DNA of 52,291 nucleotides from JAMDCX01 sp049977145 (GCA_049977145.1 JBMFGW010000011.1:1-52291), one strand, 5' to 3'; positions 7,208-17,033 are shown, counted from the first letter of the stretch. A program made the numbers and translations. The notes: generated by a model not told the origin, from the sequence alone.

Positions 7208-8308
7208 ATGAATCAGTATACCAACAAGAATTCGGATAAACCGCGAATTCTTACCGGCGATACCCCCACGGGCCGCCTGCATCTCGGCCATTTTGTCGGT
7301 TCGCTGGAAAATCGCGTGCAACTGCAGGATCAGTTTGATTGCTATTTTATCATCGCCAACGTCCACGCCTTTACCACGCGGGCGCAACACCCCGCGGCTA
7401 TCCGCCAGAGTGTGTTGGATATTGCCGCCGATTATCTGGCCGCCGGAATTGATCCCAAGAAAAGCACCATTTTTGTGCAGTCGGAAATCCCGGCCATCGC
7501 GGAACTGACTTTTTTTTTCAGCATGTTGGTGCCGTTTTCCCGGTTGATGCGTAACCCCACGATCAAAGACGAAATTCGTGATAAAAATCTTGGGGACAGT
7601 TACAGCTTTGGTTTTCTGCTTTATCCCATCGGCCAAATTGCGGATATTCTGGCTTTTCGCCCCGCCCTGGTGCCGGTGGGAGAAGATCAACTGGCCCATC
7701 TAGAACTGACGCGCGAGACGGCGCGGCGTTTTGATCAGATTTATTGCGGTGTCGATCCGCAAACACCGGATGAACATTATGTGCGGGCCGGGGGACTGTT
7801 TCCGATTATTGAGCCACGGCTGGGGCGCGTGCGGCGGTTGGTTGGTATCGGCGGTCCCGGCCCGCACGGGCAGTTGCTCAAAATGAGCAAATCCCTGAAT
7901 AATGCGATTTTTTTAAGTGATGACCCGGATACCATCCGCAAAAAAGTCATGTCCATGTATACGGATCCCAACCGGAAAAAGGCCACGGATCCCGGCACCA
8001 CGGAAAATAATCCCCTGTGGATTTTCCACGAAACGTTTAACCCGGATATCGCGTGGGTGCGGGAAGCTCAGGAAAAATACCGGGCCGGCGCCATCGGCGA
8101 TGTGGAATGCAAGAAAAAACTCGTGGATGTGCTGGTGGCATTGATTGACCCCATGCGTCAGCGCCGCCTGATCTACGAAAAGGACCCGGCTCAGCTGTTA
8201 GCGGTGTTGCAAGATGGCACGGCCCGCGCCAACACCGCAGCGGAAGAAACGCTGCGGCTAGCCAAGATCGCATTAAAGCAGGACTACTGGCCTCGGAATT
8301 GGAAGTAG
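7208..8308 (+). CDS. trpS: Tryptophan--tRNA ligase
   Basis: Class I aminoacyl-tRNA synthetase that charges tRNA-Trp. The signature TGDTPTGRLHLGHFVGSL contains the HIGH-type motif HLGH, and LLKMSKSLNNAI contains KMSKS. The Trp-pocket region PVGEDQLAHLELTRETARRF is also clear. At 366 residues it is longer than the common form of about 330, mainly from a variable segment between the Rossmann fold and KMSKS (GGLFPIIEPRLGRVRRLVG). ATG at 7208 follows a GGAG 5 nt upstream. It is convergent with tyrA (63 bp apart). Confidence 0.95.
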   Translation: MNQYTNKNSDKPRILTGDTPTGRLHLGHFVGSLENRVQLQDQFDCYFIIANVHAFTTRAQHPAAIRQSVLDIAADYLAAGIDPKKSTIFVQSEIPAIAELTFFFSMLVPFSRLMRNPTIKDEIRDKNLGDSYSFGFLLYPIGQIADILAFRPALVPVGEDQLAHLELTRETARRFDQIYCGVDPQTPDEHYVRAGGLFPIIEPRLGRVRRLVGIGGPGPHGQLLKMSKSLNNAIFLSDDPDTIRKKVMSMYTDPNRKKATDPGTTENNPLWIFHETFNPDIAWVREAQEKYRAGAIGDVECKKKLVDVLVALIDPMRQRRLIYEKDPAQLLAVLQDGTARANTAAEETLRLAKIALKQDYWPRNWK

Positions 8309-8371
8309 TATACAAGCTGAGGAATATCCGGTTTAACGGGCACCACCATATATAGTACCAGCGGCAGATCA

Positions 8372-9274
8372 TCAGCGGGCATTACGGCGTGCCAGCAGCA
8401 GTTCGTGCTGCTCCTTGGCCGCCTGGAGAAAATCTTTTACTGCGGCGACATCGGAGCGGCGGATGGCGGATTGCAGCTTGCGCAAGGTCTGTATGGCGAT
8501 ACGCAAATTTTTATTCATTTCCAGGCGGTTGGTCAAAAATATATCCGCCCACATTGCCGGATCACCCGCAGCCACACGCGTAATATCCACGAATCCACCG
8601 GCGATGGCGACTGCCGCTTCAGGCGTGCGACCAGCCACCAGAGCTGTCATACACGCCGCAGCATGGGGGATATGGCTGATCAGCGCCACCCATTGATCAT
8701 GTGTCCGCGCGTCCAATTGGGCCGTGCGCATCCCAAGAGACCGCCAGAACCGTTCCATTTTCTCCAGCGCCGCGCCGACGCGCTTGCCGGTGAAGGCCCC
8801 GCGCCCACGAATTTTGGGTGGACAAATCAAGCACAAGGCATCGTGATATAAATCCGCCCGGGCATGGTCCGGCCCGCGCTTTTCCGAACCCGCCATGGGA
8901 TGCGAACCGATAAAATCGACAGTATCGGGAAGCCATTGGCCCGCCCACTTGAGCACCTGCTGTTTGGTGGAACCAACATCCGTTACCAATGCTCCACTTT
9001 TAAGGCTTCGCGCGATGGTCTGCATCAGCGATGCAAATTGTCCCACATTGACGGCCAGAACGACCAGATCACTGTCACGCACCCCCGCGTGAGGATCTGT
9101 TGTGGTCTCATCAATGGCGCCGATTTCCAAGGCCTTTTGCAGAGACCGGGATTCGGCCCGCCCCACGCCGATAACCCGCAGCGCTGCGCCCTGCCGCTTA
9201 ATCGTCAAACCTAATGATGCACCCAGTAAGCCCACGCCAATAATTGTAACACGTTGAAAGTGCGGTTGCTGCAT
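8372..9274 (-). CDS. tyrA: Prephenate dehydrogenase
   Basis: Oxidatively decarboxylates prephenate to 4-hydroxyphenylpyruvate in tyrosine synthesis. The N-terminal Rossmann motif IIGVGLLGASLG (residues about 11-22) binds the dinucleotide. SHPMAGSEKRGP and the later WVALISHIPHAAA give the catalytic and substrate histidines of the TyrA family. 300 residues is normal for a monofunctional enzyme without a chorismate mutase or ACT domain. NAD versus NADP preference cannot be judged securely. Together with aroA at 34.9 kb it belongs to the aromatic amino acid pathway, but it is not in an operon with it. Confidence 0.92.
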   Translation of the reverse strand: MQQPHFQRVTIIGVGLLGASLGLTIKRQGAALRVIGVGRAESRSLQKALEIGAIDETTTDPHAGVRDSDLVVLAVNVGQFASLMQTIARSLKSGALVTDVGSTKQQVLKWAGQWLPDTVDFIGSHPMAGSEKRGPDHARADLYHDALCLICPPKIRGRGAFTGKRVGAALEKMERFWRSLGMRTAQLDARTHDQWVALISHIPHAAACMTALVAGRTPEAAVAIAGGFVDITRVAAGDPAMWADIFLTNRLEMNKNLRIAIQTLRKLQSAIRRSDVAAVKDFLQAAKEQHELLLARRNAR

Positions 9275-9598
9275 GGCGATAAGTGTAAACGAAGAGACGC
9301 TGGAACTCCAAGTGAAGATTGCGTGTGTCCGTTTTTATCGGGAGAGTTTGTCGGTCCATGACACTGCATTATTTTTGGATTTTGATTCCCATGTTTTGAT
9401 CTTCAATTTGTGGCCGCCCGGAAAACGCGGCCAGACTGCCTTGACCCTCCAAACTTGCGCGAATACGGCGTTATGGCCCGCTAAACCGCCGCTGGCGTTG
9501 TGTCTTATGTGCCCACGAAGTGAAAATTTGCCTCCATGCTAGACTTCTTTGGACATTAATGTAATAATGGGTTGCGTTGTCATAAGGAGTTATGGTAC
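9275..9598. other. Intergenic region between tyrA and the Ehr-like operon
   Basis: No gene is recognisable; the one open frame here (to about 9542) has no ribosome-binding site and no family features. This divergent region should hold the promoters for tyrA and for the HTH-EIIA operon, but I could not identify convincing -35/-10 pairs. An AT-rich segment lies at 9553-9570. Confidence 0.4.
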
Positions 9599-10330
9599 GT
9601 GAATTTGACAGTCAAAGACGCAGCCCGGTTGCTAAGTGTTTCCGAGAAAAGTATTTATCGATGGATCAAGGATGGTGTAATCCCGGCTTATCAGGTCAAT
9701 GATCAATATCGGTTTAATCGCGCAGAATTGTTGGAATGGGCGACTTCCCGGAAAATCAATGTTTCTCCGGAGATATTTAAGGAGCCGGAAGGCGGCGATT
9801 CACCACCGCCATCGCTGACGGAGGCGTTACGCGCCGGCGGGGTTCATTATCGCATTGGCGGGCATGAAAAGCCCAGTGTGCTACGTTCGGTGGTGGATGT
9901 GATGAAGCTGCCGGAAGAGGTGGATCGGGAATTTTTATACCAAGTGTTGTTGGCTCGTGAAGCGTTGGGGTCCACGGGTATTGGCGATGGCATTGCGATA
10001 CCGCATGTGCGTAATCCGATAGTGCTGCATTTATCTCGGCCACTGGTGGCCCTTTGCTTCCTTGATCATCCCATTGAGTTCGGCGCGATAGATAAACAGC
10101 CGGTGACGACGTTATTTACTTTTGTAAGCCCGACGATTCGCGCCCATTTACATCTTCTGTCCCGGCTGGGATATGTACTGCGGGATGAGACTTTCCGTGG
10201 AATTATCATGCGGCAGGCGGCGCGGGACGACATCATGGCGGCATTGGAAAAGGCGGAGTCACAGATTGTGACTTCCGGCAGCACGCAGCCTGGTACGACC
10301 GTGGCGGCACCGACGACAGCCGCCCATTAG
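9599..10330 (+). CDS. Excisionase-type HTH fused to PTS EIIA domain
   Basis: A 243-residue probable regulator. Residues about 1-50 (LTVKDAARLLSVSEKSIYRW, DQYRFNRAELLEW) form a MerR/excisionase-like DNA-binding helix-turn-helix. Residues about 90-230 form a fructose/mannitol-type EIIA domain, with the phospho-accepting histidine in GIAIPHVRNP. No EIIB, EIIC, HPr or EI lies nearby, so it more likely senses phosphorylation than transports sugar. I chose GTG 9599, which has AAGGAG 9 nt upstream, rather than the in-frame TTG at 9572. It precedes the complex I-like operon by 47 bp on the same strand, suggesting co-transcription and perhaps control of that operon. Confidence 0.82.
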   Translation: MNLTVKDAARLLSVSEKSIYRWIKDGVIPAYQVNDQYRFNRAELLEWATSRKINVSPEIFKEPEGGDSPPPSLTEALRAGGVHYRIGGHEKPSVLRSVVDVMKLPEEVDREFLYQVLLAREALGSTGIGDGIAIPHVRNPIVLHLSRPLVALCFLDHPIEFGAIDKQPVTTLFTFVSPTIRAHLHLLSRLGYVLRDETFRGIIMRQAARDDIMAALEKAESQIVTSGSTQPGTTVAAPTTAAH

Positions 10331-10377
10331 TGGGTGCGGATTATTTATTTTGTAAGTGGTTTTCCAAAGTGTAAAAT

Positions 10378-12390
10378 ATGACATTAACATTGGTATTAAT
10401 TGGCGTTTTACTTATTGCCGTCAGCGGCGTACCGGGGTTGGCACCGGGACTATGGACGGAATGGGGGCAGCGGGCGGCTACCGTGCTGACGGTCATGGGA
10501 TCATTATTGGGATTATCCGGAGGGTTCTACGCGCTAGGGACCGGATTATCGGAGAAAACCGAATTGCCAGGGATTTTTCCGGGTACCATGCTGCACCTGC
10601 GGATGGATTCTCTGTCCGCTTTTTTTCTGGTATTGATTTTTTTTATGGCGGCCGCCGGGGTCGTATATGGCGAAGGCTATTGGCGGCAAAGAGATCATCC
10701 GGGCACGGGCCAGCAACTGCGACTGCTCTATGGAATGTTTGTTGCGGCCATGGCCATGGTTACGCTAGCGTATGATGCTTGGGCGTTTCTGATGGCTTGG
10801 GAAATCATGGCTCTGACGAGCTATTTTCTCATTGCCACGGAAGATGAAAATCCAGAATGTCGGCAGGCGGCGTGGATTTATCTTGTGGCCACGCATCTGG
10901 GAACACTATCTTTACTGGCGATGTTTGCGTTGCTGCATCATGCTTCGGGCACATTTTTGCTGCAACCGGTGCCGCTGGCCGCCGGCGTAGGAATAACCAG
11001 CATGATTTTCCTGCTGGCACTGCTGGGATTTGGGCTTAAGGCCGGGATTATGCCACTGCATTTCTGGCTGCCCGGCGCCCACGCCAATGCCCCAAGCCAT
11101 ATTTCGGCACTGCTCTCGGGCGTGCTATTAAAAGTAGGAATCTACGGATTGTTGCGGATATTAACGCTGTTGCCCAACCCGCCGGTGGTCTGGGGCGTGC
11201 TGATTTTGACGCTTGGTACGATCAATGCGGTTCTGGGGGTTGCATTTGCGCTGGGGCAGCATGATATCAAGCGGTTACTGGCCTATCACAGTATTGAGAA
11301 TATCGGTATTATTCTCATGGGGCTGGGGCTGGCGTTGATTGGCATAGCGTTGCACCGTCCGGTATGGGTGGTGCTGGGAATAGCGGGGTGCCTTTTACAT
11401 GTGTGGAATCACGGATTGTTCAAGTCTCTGCTATTTTTTTCCGCAGGGTCGGTGGTGTATGCAACCCATACGCGAGATATTGATTCCCTGGGCGGACTGG
11501 CCAAGCTGATGCCATTAAGTGCCGGACTATTCATGCTCGGTGCGGCGGCTATTTGCGGTTTGCCGCCGCTGAACGGTTTTGTCAGCGAATTACTGGTATA
11601 TTTGGGCCTGCTGGTTCCGGCGGCCAGTGTAACTGCGGGCGGCTGGGCAGCGTTGGCGTTGGCGGCGGCGGCGTTGGCGGTGGTGGGCGCGTTGGCGGTG
11701 GCTTGTTTTGTAAAGGTTTTCGGCGCGGTGTTTTTAGGGGTAGCACGTGCCGCGCCAGCTGCGAAAGTGCATGAGTCACCGGCCAGTATGATTGGCCCCA
11801 TGGCGGTTGTGGCCGGCTTGTGCGCCATAATAGGTATCGCACCGGTGCTGGTGGTCTTACCACTAAGTCGTGCCGCTACTAGATGGATAGGCAACGCCGC
11901 CGTGGGGCCGCAATTGGCGCACGTGGTCCCATGGGAGATGTTGACGGTGGTGAACGTATGCTTGGCGGGGGTACTGCTGGCCTTGATGGCGGGCGTTCGT
12001 GTGCGCCGATGGCTTGTTGCGGCACCACGCATGCCGACGTGGGCATGTGGGTATGTCCGTCCCACCAATCGCATGCAATACACCGCCGCGTCATTTGCGG
12101 AAATGCTGGTAGGGTTGATGGGCTGGGTGTTACGTCCGGTGCGTCATGGCGCGCTTGGCAGCGCCTTGTTCGTTCGGGAAGTAGAGGTGGAAAGCCATGT
12201 TCCCGCTTTAATCACCGATCGCGTGGCCTTTTCCTGGTGGCATAAGTTCAAAGATTTCGTAGCCCCGGCGCGCCGGACGCAGCAGGGTCATATTCAGCAC
12301 TATATGCTGTATTTTCTATTGGCGTTGTTTGTGTTGATGTGTTCGCTTATTCCGGTGGCCGAGGTATTCAGGATGATCATGCGGCGGTAG
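10378..12390 (+). CDS. Antiporter-like proton channel subunit, HyfB/NuoL-type
   Basis: A polytopic membrane protein of 670 residues, related to HyfB/HycC and to NuoL/MrpA antiporter-like subunits. The family helix MAWEIMALTSYFLI, the conserved Lys in GFGLKAGIMPLHFWLPGAHA (proton path) and HDIKRLLAYHSIENIGII are all visible. The Glu in WEIMALTSY and this Lys are the usual charged pair for ion translocation. After about 14 helices comes the extension WACGYVRPTNRMQYTAASFA, typical of HyfB, and a last helix. It is the first membrane subunit of the operon. The start has a weak ribosome-binding site. Confidence 0.93.
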   Translation: MTLTLVLIGVLLIAVSGVPGLAPGLWTEWGQRAATVLTVMGSLLGLSGGFYALGTGLSEKTELPGIFPGTMLHLRMDSLSAFFLVLIFFMAAAGVVYGEGYWRQRDHPGTGQQLRLLYGMFVAAMAMVTLAYDAWAFLMAWEIMALTSYFLIATEDENPECRQAAWIYLVATHLGTLSLLAMFALLHHASGTFLLQPVPLAAGVGITSMIFLLALLGFGLKAGIMPLHFWLPGAHANAPSHISALLSGVLLKVGIYGLLRILTLLPNPPVVWGVLILTLGTINAVLGVAFALGQHDIKRLLAYHSIENIGIILMGLGLALIGIALHRPVWVVLGIAGCLLHVWNHGLFKSLLFFSAGSVVYATHTRDIDSLGGLAKLMPLSAGLFMLGAAAICGLPPLNGFVSELLVYLGLLVPAASVTAGGWAALALAAAALAVVGALAVACFVKVFGAVFLGVARAAPAAKVHESPASMIGPMAVVAGLCAIIGIAPVLVVLPLSRAATRWIGNAAVGPQLAHVVPWEMLTVVNVCLAGVLLALMAGVRVRRWLVAAPRMPTWACGYVRPTNRMQYTAASFAEMLVGLMGWVLRPVRHGALGSALFVREVEVESHVPALITDRVAFSWWHKFKDFVAPARRTQQGHIQHYMLYFLLALFVLMCSLIPVAEVFRMIMRR

Positions 12391-12458
12391 TCCGCCGATG
12401 AAAGCCCGGCTGCGGGACTGGGAAACGACACTGACGATGCGGGTGTAAGGAAAAACCG

Positions 12459-13391
12459 ATGTTGGCTCAAAGCATAAATGTGATAATTCAGATACTTGTA
12501 CTGCTGCTGCTGCCGCCGTTGCTGATCGGCATAATCAATCGAATCAAGGCGTGGTTTGCGGGCCGCAAAGGTCCGCCGCTGCTGCAGCCCTACTACGATC
12601 TATTGAAACTATTTCGTAAAGGCATGGTCATAAGTTCCACAACGACCTGGATTTTCCGTTTTGCGCCGCCGGCGGTACTGGCTTGCACCTTTCTGGCCGG
12701 CCTTTTGGTGCCTTTTGGATCATTTGCCGCGCCAATTCATTTTACCGGCGACTTGATTTTGTTTGTGTATCTATTCGGGTTGGCGCGATTTTTAACTACC
12801 TTGGCGGCGCTGGACACAGGATCGTCTTTTGAGGGTATGGGGGCGGCCCGGGAAGTGACCTTCGCGGTATTATCCGAGGCGGCGGTGTTGCTGGGGTTGC
12901 TGGTGCTGGTGCGGCTTTCGGGATCACTAAGCCTCACCCCGATGCTGCTTTCACCGCTGGCGCATCGGCCGGAAGCACCGGTATTACTGGCGGCAGCTGG
13001 TTTTTTTATTGTGCTGCTGGCGGAGAACGCCCGCATCCCCGTCGATGATCCCAACACCCACTTGGAATTAACCATGATTCATGAGGTGATGGTGCTGGAT
13101 CACAGCGGACCGCTGTTGGGGCTGATCAATTACGGATCGGCGATGAAACTATTAATTATTTCCGCCGTTACGCTGCACTTTCTCGTACCGTTCCAAGCCG
13201 CATGGGCGGCGCCCACCAGCCTATTGCAGGCGCTGAATTGGGTCGCGTTTACTCTGGAGCTGACGGTCATGGCCGGGGTGATTGGAATGGTCGAGTCCAT
13301 CATGGCGCGGTTGCAGATGCGACATGTGCCAACACTGCTGGCGGCGGCATCGTTACTGTGTGGTTTTGGTTTTATTTTGATGTTGAGGTGA
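12459..13391 (+). CDS. NuoH/HyfC-type membrane subunit
   Basis: A 310-residue membrane subunit homologous to HyfC/HycD and complex I subunit NuoH, which links the peripheral arm to the proton-channel subunits. Family features: NRIKAWFAGRKGPPLLQPYYDLLKLFRKG near the N-terminus, the Glu-rich loop with GSSFEGMGAAREVTFAVLSE, and NARIPVDDPNTHLELTMIHE. These charged loops form the interface to the quinone-like cavity in relatives. AAGGAA lies about 8 nt before ATG 12459. It follows the HyfB-like gene by 68 bp. Confidence 0.93.
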   Translation: MLAQSINVIIQILVLLLLPPLLIGIINRIKAWFAGRKGPPLLQPYYDLLKLFRKGMVISSTTTWIFRFAPPAVLACTFLAGLLVPFGSFAAPIHFTGDLILFVYLFGLARFLTTLAALDTGSSFEGMGAAREVTFAVLSEAAVLLGLLVLVRLSGSLSLTPMLLSPLAHRPEAPVLLAAAGFFIVLLAENARIPVDDPNTHLELTMIHEVMVLDHSGPLLGLINYGSAMKLLIISAVTLHFLVPFQAAWAAPTSLLQALNWVAFTLELTVMAGVIGMVESIMARLQMRHVPTLLAAASLLCGFGFILMLR

Positions 13392-13395
13392 AATC

Positions 13396-14037
13396 ATGCA
13401 CTGGCTGATTAATACCCCATTGGGGCTGGTTCTGCTGATTAATCTGTTCATGCTGGGGGCCAGCCGGATGCGCTCACTGATTTATGCCGCCGCGGCGCAG
13501 GGGGCGATTTTAAGCCTCTTGCCGCTGTTGCTGGAAAAACAACTGGATGTGATGGTGGTGTTTATTGCACTGATGACCCTGGTGATTAAAGGATTACTGA
13601 TACCGCAGTTGCTGCACAAGGCGCTGCGGGATGCGCAGATCAAGCGCGAAGTGCAGCCACTGATTGGATTTTTGCCTTCCATGCTTTTCGGGGCACTGGG
13701 AACCGCCATGGCGATCATTTTCGCGCGGAATCTGCCGGCGACGGGAACCCAGGCTTCGGCGTTGCTCATTCCGGCGTCTTTCTCCACTGTGTTGACCGGG
13801 TTTCTGCTGCTGACCACCCGTTACAAGGCTATCACCCAAGTGATCGGCTATTTGATTCTGGAAAATGGAATTTATATCTTCGGCATGTTGCTGCTGACCG
13901 CGATGCCATTTCTGGTGGAGCTGGGCATTCTGCTGGATTTGTTCGTCGGGATATTTGTGGTCAGCATCATTCTCAACCACATCAATGAGGCGTTTTCATC
14001 CATGGATACGCGGCGCTTGACCGCATTAAAGGAATAA
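13396..14037 (+). CDS. HyfE-type membrane subunit
   Basis: A 213-residue hydrophobic protein with about six helices, matching the HyfE family, whose C-terminal half resembles NuoK. The segment LILENGIYIFG contains the membrane-embedded Glu conserved in NuoK/HyfE, and LDLFVGIFVVSIILNHI follows. GAGGTGA precedes ATG 13396 by 5 nt, and the gap to the preceding gene is only 4 bp, so the two are probably translationally coupled. Confidence 0.88.
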   Translation: MHWLINTPLGLVLLINLFMLGASRMRSLIYAAAAQGAILSLLPLLLEKQLDVMVVFIALMTLVIKGLLIPQLLHKALRDAQIKREVQPLIGFLPSMLFGALGTAMAIIFARNLPATGTQASALLIPASFSTVLTGFLLLTTRYKAITQVIGYLILENGIYIFGMLLLTAMPFLVELGILLDLFVGIFVVSIILNHINEAFSSMDTRRLTALKE

Positions 14038-14043
14038 AACATT

Positions 14044-15477
14044 ATGCTGCTTATAGCGCTGATACTTGTGCCTTTGCTGGCGTCCGTCCTGGCACTGTTG
14101 GTCGGATCAAATTCATTTCGTCCCTGGATCGCGGCGGGGGCGGGAGTGGCGCATTTTGTGCTGACCATCACCATTCTGGCGATCGGGGTTTCGTCCATAT
14201 TCGACGGGTGGATCGGGCTGGATCCGCCGGGAAAACTGACGTTGTTGCTGATCAGCTTGTTATTTCTGCTGTGTTCTTTCTACAGCATTGGATATCTGCG
14301 TTTGCGTTCCGAGCTTTCCAATCGCATTCTGGTGGCATGTCTGCTGGCGTTTTTGGCCGGAGCCACCTTGGTAACATGCAGCCAGCAGTTGGGCTTAATG
14401 TGGATCGCGGTGGAAGCCACCGCGTTAAGCACCGCGCCGATGATTTATTTCAATCGCACGCGGCTGTCCATTGAAGCGACGTGGAAATATCTGCTCATTA
14501 GTTCGGTGGGAATAGCTATTGCATTAATGGGTTCCTTTTTCATGGCGTATGCCGCGCTCCAGCAGAATGCCCAGCCTTCCCTGGTCTTTTCGCAATTGGT
14601 ATTGCATGCCGCCGGCTTCAATATTCTATGGCTGAAAATGGCATTTGTGCTGCTGTTGGTGGGGTACGGCACCAAAATGGGCCTCGCTCCGATGCACACT
14701 TGGAAACCCGATGCTTATGGTGAAGCGCCGGGCGTGGTCGGTGCCTTGCTGGCCGGCGGATTGACCAGCTGCGCTTTTCTGGCGGTCCTGCGAATTGACC
14801 GTGTTTGTCAGGCGGCGGGAATTGGCGGATATACCGGCGGTGTGTTAATCGGGATCGGTTTGTTTTCCATGGCGGTGGCGGCGGTGTTCATGCTGGGGCA
14901 AAAAGACATTAAACGGATGTTGGCGTATTCCAGCGTGGAGCAGATGGGAATCTTGGCATTGGGTGCTGGTATCGGCGGACCGGCACTGTATGGGGCGTTG
15001 CTGCAGATGATAAACAATGGATTGACCAAAGGCATGTTGTTTCTCTCCGCGGGCAATATCCACCGGTCCTTTGGCAGTAAAAGCACGGATGAGGTGCATG
15101 GAGCCATGCACCGGTTGCCACTGTCGGGCACAATTTTCATGCTGGGCTTTCTGGCGATTACCGGTTCGCCGCCGTTTGGTCCGTTTGTCAGCGAATTTAC
15201 CATCCTGCATGGTTCTATCCACGCCGGTCGGTTTTTAGTTGCGGGCCTCTTTTTAGTTATGCTGCTGATTGTGTTTATCGGTATGGGCCGCACGGTGTTA
15301 TCCATTTCCCAAGGCCAGATTCCGTCTGGCCGGAGTACCTTGGCGTGGCGCGGTATGGTGTTTACACGCTGGCCTTTAATTGTGTTACTTTTGCTGGTGC
15401 TGATGCTGGGTGTGCATATCCCATATCATCTATCGCGAATGCTCCAGCAGGCCACTGTATTTATGGGAGTTCGATAA
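14044..15477 (+). CDS. Antiporter-like proton channel subunit, HyfF/NuoN-type
   Basis: A second antiporter-like subunit (477 residues), related to HyfF and NuoM/NuoN. It shows WIAVEATALSTAPMI (channel Glu), YGTKMGLAPMHTWKPDAYGE (channel Lys and the MHTW.PDA signature) and QKDIKRMLAYSSVEQMGILA. Having two such channels in one operon is typical of the multi-subunit group 4 hydrogenase (Hyf) and Ehr architectures. AAAGGAA lies 8 nt upstream of the ATG. The stop codon overlaps the ATG of the next gene by one base (TAATG). Confidence 0.93.
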   Translation: MLLIALILVPLLASVLALLVGSNSFRPWIAAGAGVAHFVLTITILAIGVSSIFDGWIGLDPPGKLTLLLISLLFLLCSFYSIGYLRLRSELSNRILVACLLAFLAGATLVTCSQQLGLMWIAVEATALSTAPMIYFNRTRLSIEATWKYLLISSVGIAIALMGSFFMAYAALQQNAQPSLVFSQLVLHAAGFNILWLKMAFVLLLVGYGTKMGLAPMHTWKPDAYGEAPGVVGALLAGGLTSCAFLAVLRIDRVCQAAGIGGYTGGVLIGIGLFSMAVAAVFMLGQKDIKRMLAYSSVEQMGILALGAGIGGPALYGALLQMINNGLTKGMLFLSAGNIHRSFGSKSTDEVHGAMHRLPLSGTIFMLGFLAITGSPPFGPFVSEFTILHGSIHAGRFLVAGLFLVMLLIVFIGMGRTVLSISQGQIPSGRSTLAWRGMVFTRWPLIVLLLLVLMLGVHIPYHLSRMLQQATVFMGVR

Positions 15478-17033
15478 TGAATGCGAACGCTGCAAATCGG
15501 CCGCTTGCCGTGCCGATGGTGGAATTAACCAATGGGCTGGCGCTACCCCGGTCGGCGGTGCCGGAGTTGGAAATTACACGGTTTCAGTCGGCGATTTTAG
15601 AGGCGGTACGGCGAAACAATCGCGTGGTATCCCTGTTTGGCGTACCGCATCGGCAGGAACGCGGGGCCTTACGCTTATACGTATTGCTGGCCGATGATCG
15701 CGCCGGAAAGTTAAAACTCGCTTCCACCGCCGTAACGGCGAGCGGTTTTCCTTCTTTGACTCCCCGGTGTTCGCAGGTGCATCTCTTTGAACGCGAGATC
15801 GCCGAGCAATGGGGCATCGTGCCGCACGGTCATCCGTGGCTTAAGCCGGTTCGTTTTCACCGCAGCTATACGCCTGGACTAGACGCCTGGAACCGCCCGC
15901 CGGAAGAGGCCATCCAACCGGGAGTGATGAACTTTTATGAAATTGGCGGCGGGCAGGTTCACGAAGTCGCGGTGGGGCCAATCCATGCGGGTATTATTGA
16001 ACCGGGGCATTTCCGTTTTCAGTGTGATGGTGAGAACATTTTACATCTGGAAATAGCACTGGGCTATCAGCATCGTGGGGTGGAGCGGGCGCTGAGTGGC
16101 GGCCCGAATAATCGCAGCCTGCATTACGCCGAAACGCTCGCCGGCGATACCACGATCGGTCACGCCTCCGCATATGCCCAGAACCTGGAATCGCTGGCGG
16201 CCTGTTCCATCAGTGCCCGCGCGCAGGCCCTTCGCGCTATTGCGTTGGAACTGGAACGACTGGCCAACCATGTTGGTGATTTGGGAGCGTTATCCAATGA
16301 TGTTGGATTTCTGCCCACCGCCTCATTCTGCGGGCGTATCCGGGGTGATTTTTTAAATATGAGCGCGGCCGTTTGCGGCAACCGCTTTGGGCGGGGCCTG
16401 GTGCGGCCCGGCGGGGTCGCGTTTGATGTGGATGCAGCCAGCGCGGAAGACCTGGTGCGGCGGCTCGATATTGCCGAACGGGAATCCCGCAGCGCGATCA
16501 ATCTGCTATGGGAAACCTCATCCGTGATGGCGCGTTTTGAAGGTATTGGCGCTGTGCCGGCGGAAACGGCGGTGGAACTCGGCCTGGTCGGACCGGCGGC
16601 CCGCGCCGGCGGTCTGGATATGGATGTCCGGCGTGATCATCCCTGGGGAATGTATCGCCTTAGCCATATTCCCGTCGCCACCTGGCAGGGCGGTGATGTA
16701 TTTGCACGGGCCTACGTGCGCTGGCTGGAGGTTCAACAGTCCATTGAGTTCGTCCGCGAACAGCTCCATGCGTTGCCGGGCGGTAACCTGCGCACCAGTG
16801 TACCGGCGCTGCAGCCCGACGCGATTGCGGTGGCGCTCGTTGAGGCGTGGCGCGGAGAATTATGCCACATTGCCATGACGGATGCGCAAGGCCGCTTGGA
16901 GCACTACAAAATCGTGGACCCGTCCTTTCATAATTGGATGGGCGTGGCCATGGCGGTGCGCGGCAAACAGATTTCCGATTTCCCGCTGTGTAACAAGAGT
17001 TTCAGTTTATCCTATTGCGGGCATGATTTATGA
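15477..17033 (+). CDS. Large subunit NuoC-NuoD/HyfG-like, lacking Ni ligands
   Basis: A 518-residue fusion of a NuoC-like N-terminal domain (through about residue 130, with HLFEREIAEQWGIVPHGHPW) and a NuoD/[NiFe] large-subunit domain (YQHRGVERAL onward, ELERLANHVGDLG). In true group 4 hydrogenases the first CGxC motif lies where this protein has AGDT (residues 222-225, nt 16140-16151, context AETLAGDTTIGHASAY). The C-terminal CxxC is replaced by PLCNKSFSLSYCGHDL, which has no CxxC. No [NiFe] site can form as in hydrogenases. That matches Ehr complexes, which are complex I-like but not hydrogenases. The ATG overlaps the preceding stop. The physiological electron partner is unknown. Confidence 0.9.
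   Translation: MNANAANRPLAVPMVELTNGLALPRSAVPELEITRFQSAILEAVRRNNRVVSLFGVPHRQERGALRLYVLLADDRAGKLKLASTAVTASGFPSLTPRCSQVHLFEREIAEQWGIVPHGHPWLKPVRFHRSYTPGLDAWNRPPEEAIQPGVMNFYEIGGGQVHEVAVGPIHAGIIEPGHFRFQCDGENILHLEIALGYQHRGVERALSGGPNNRSLHYAETLAGDTTIGHASAYAQNLESLAACSISARAQALRAIALELERLANHVGDLGALSNDVGFLPTASFCGRIRGDFLNMSAAVCGNRFGRGLVRPGGVAFDVDAASAEDLVRRLDIAERESRSAINLLWETSSVMARFEGIGAVPAETAVELGLVGPAARAGGLDMDVRRDHPWGMYRLSHIPVATWQGGDVFARAYVRWLEVQQSIEFVREQLHALPGGNLRTSVPALQPDAIAVALVEAWRGELCHIAMTDAQGRLEHYKIVDPSFHNWMGVAMAVRGKQISDFPLCNKSFSLSYCGHDL

Noticed and set aside
9273..9542. Open frame of 89 codons between tyrA and the EIIA fusion
   Set aside because: It overlaps the tyrA start, has no ribosome-binding site and no recognisable motif.
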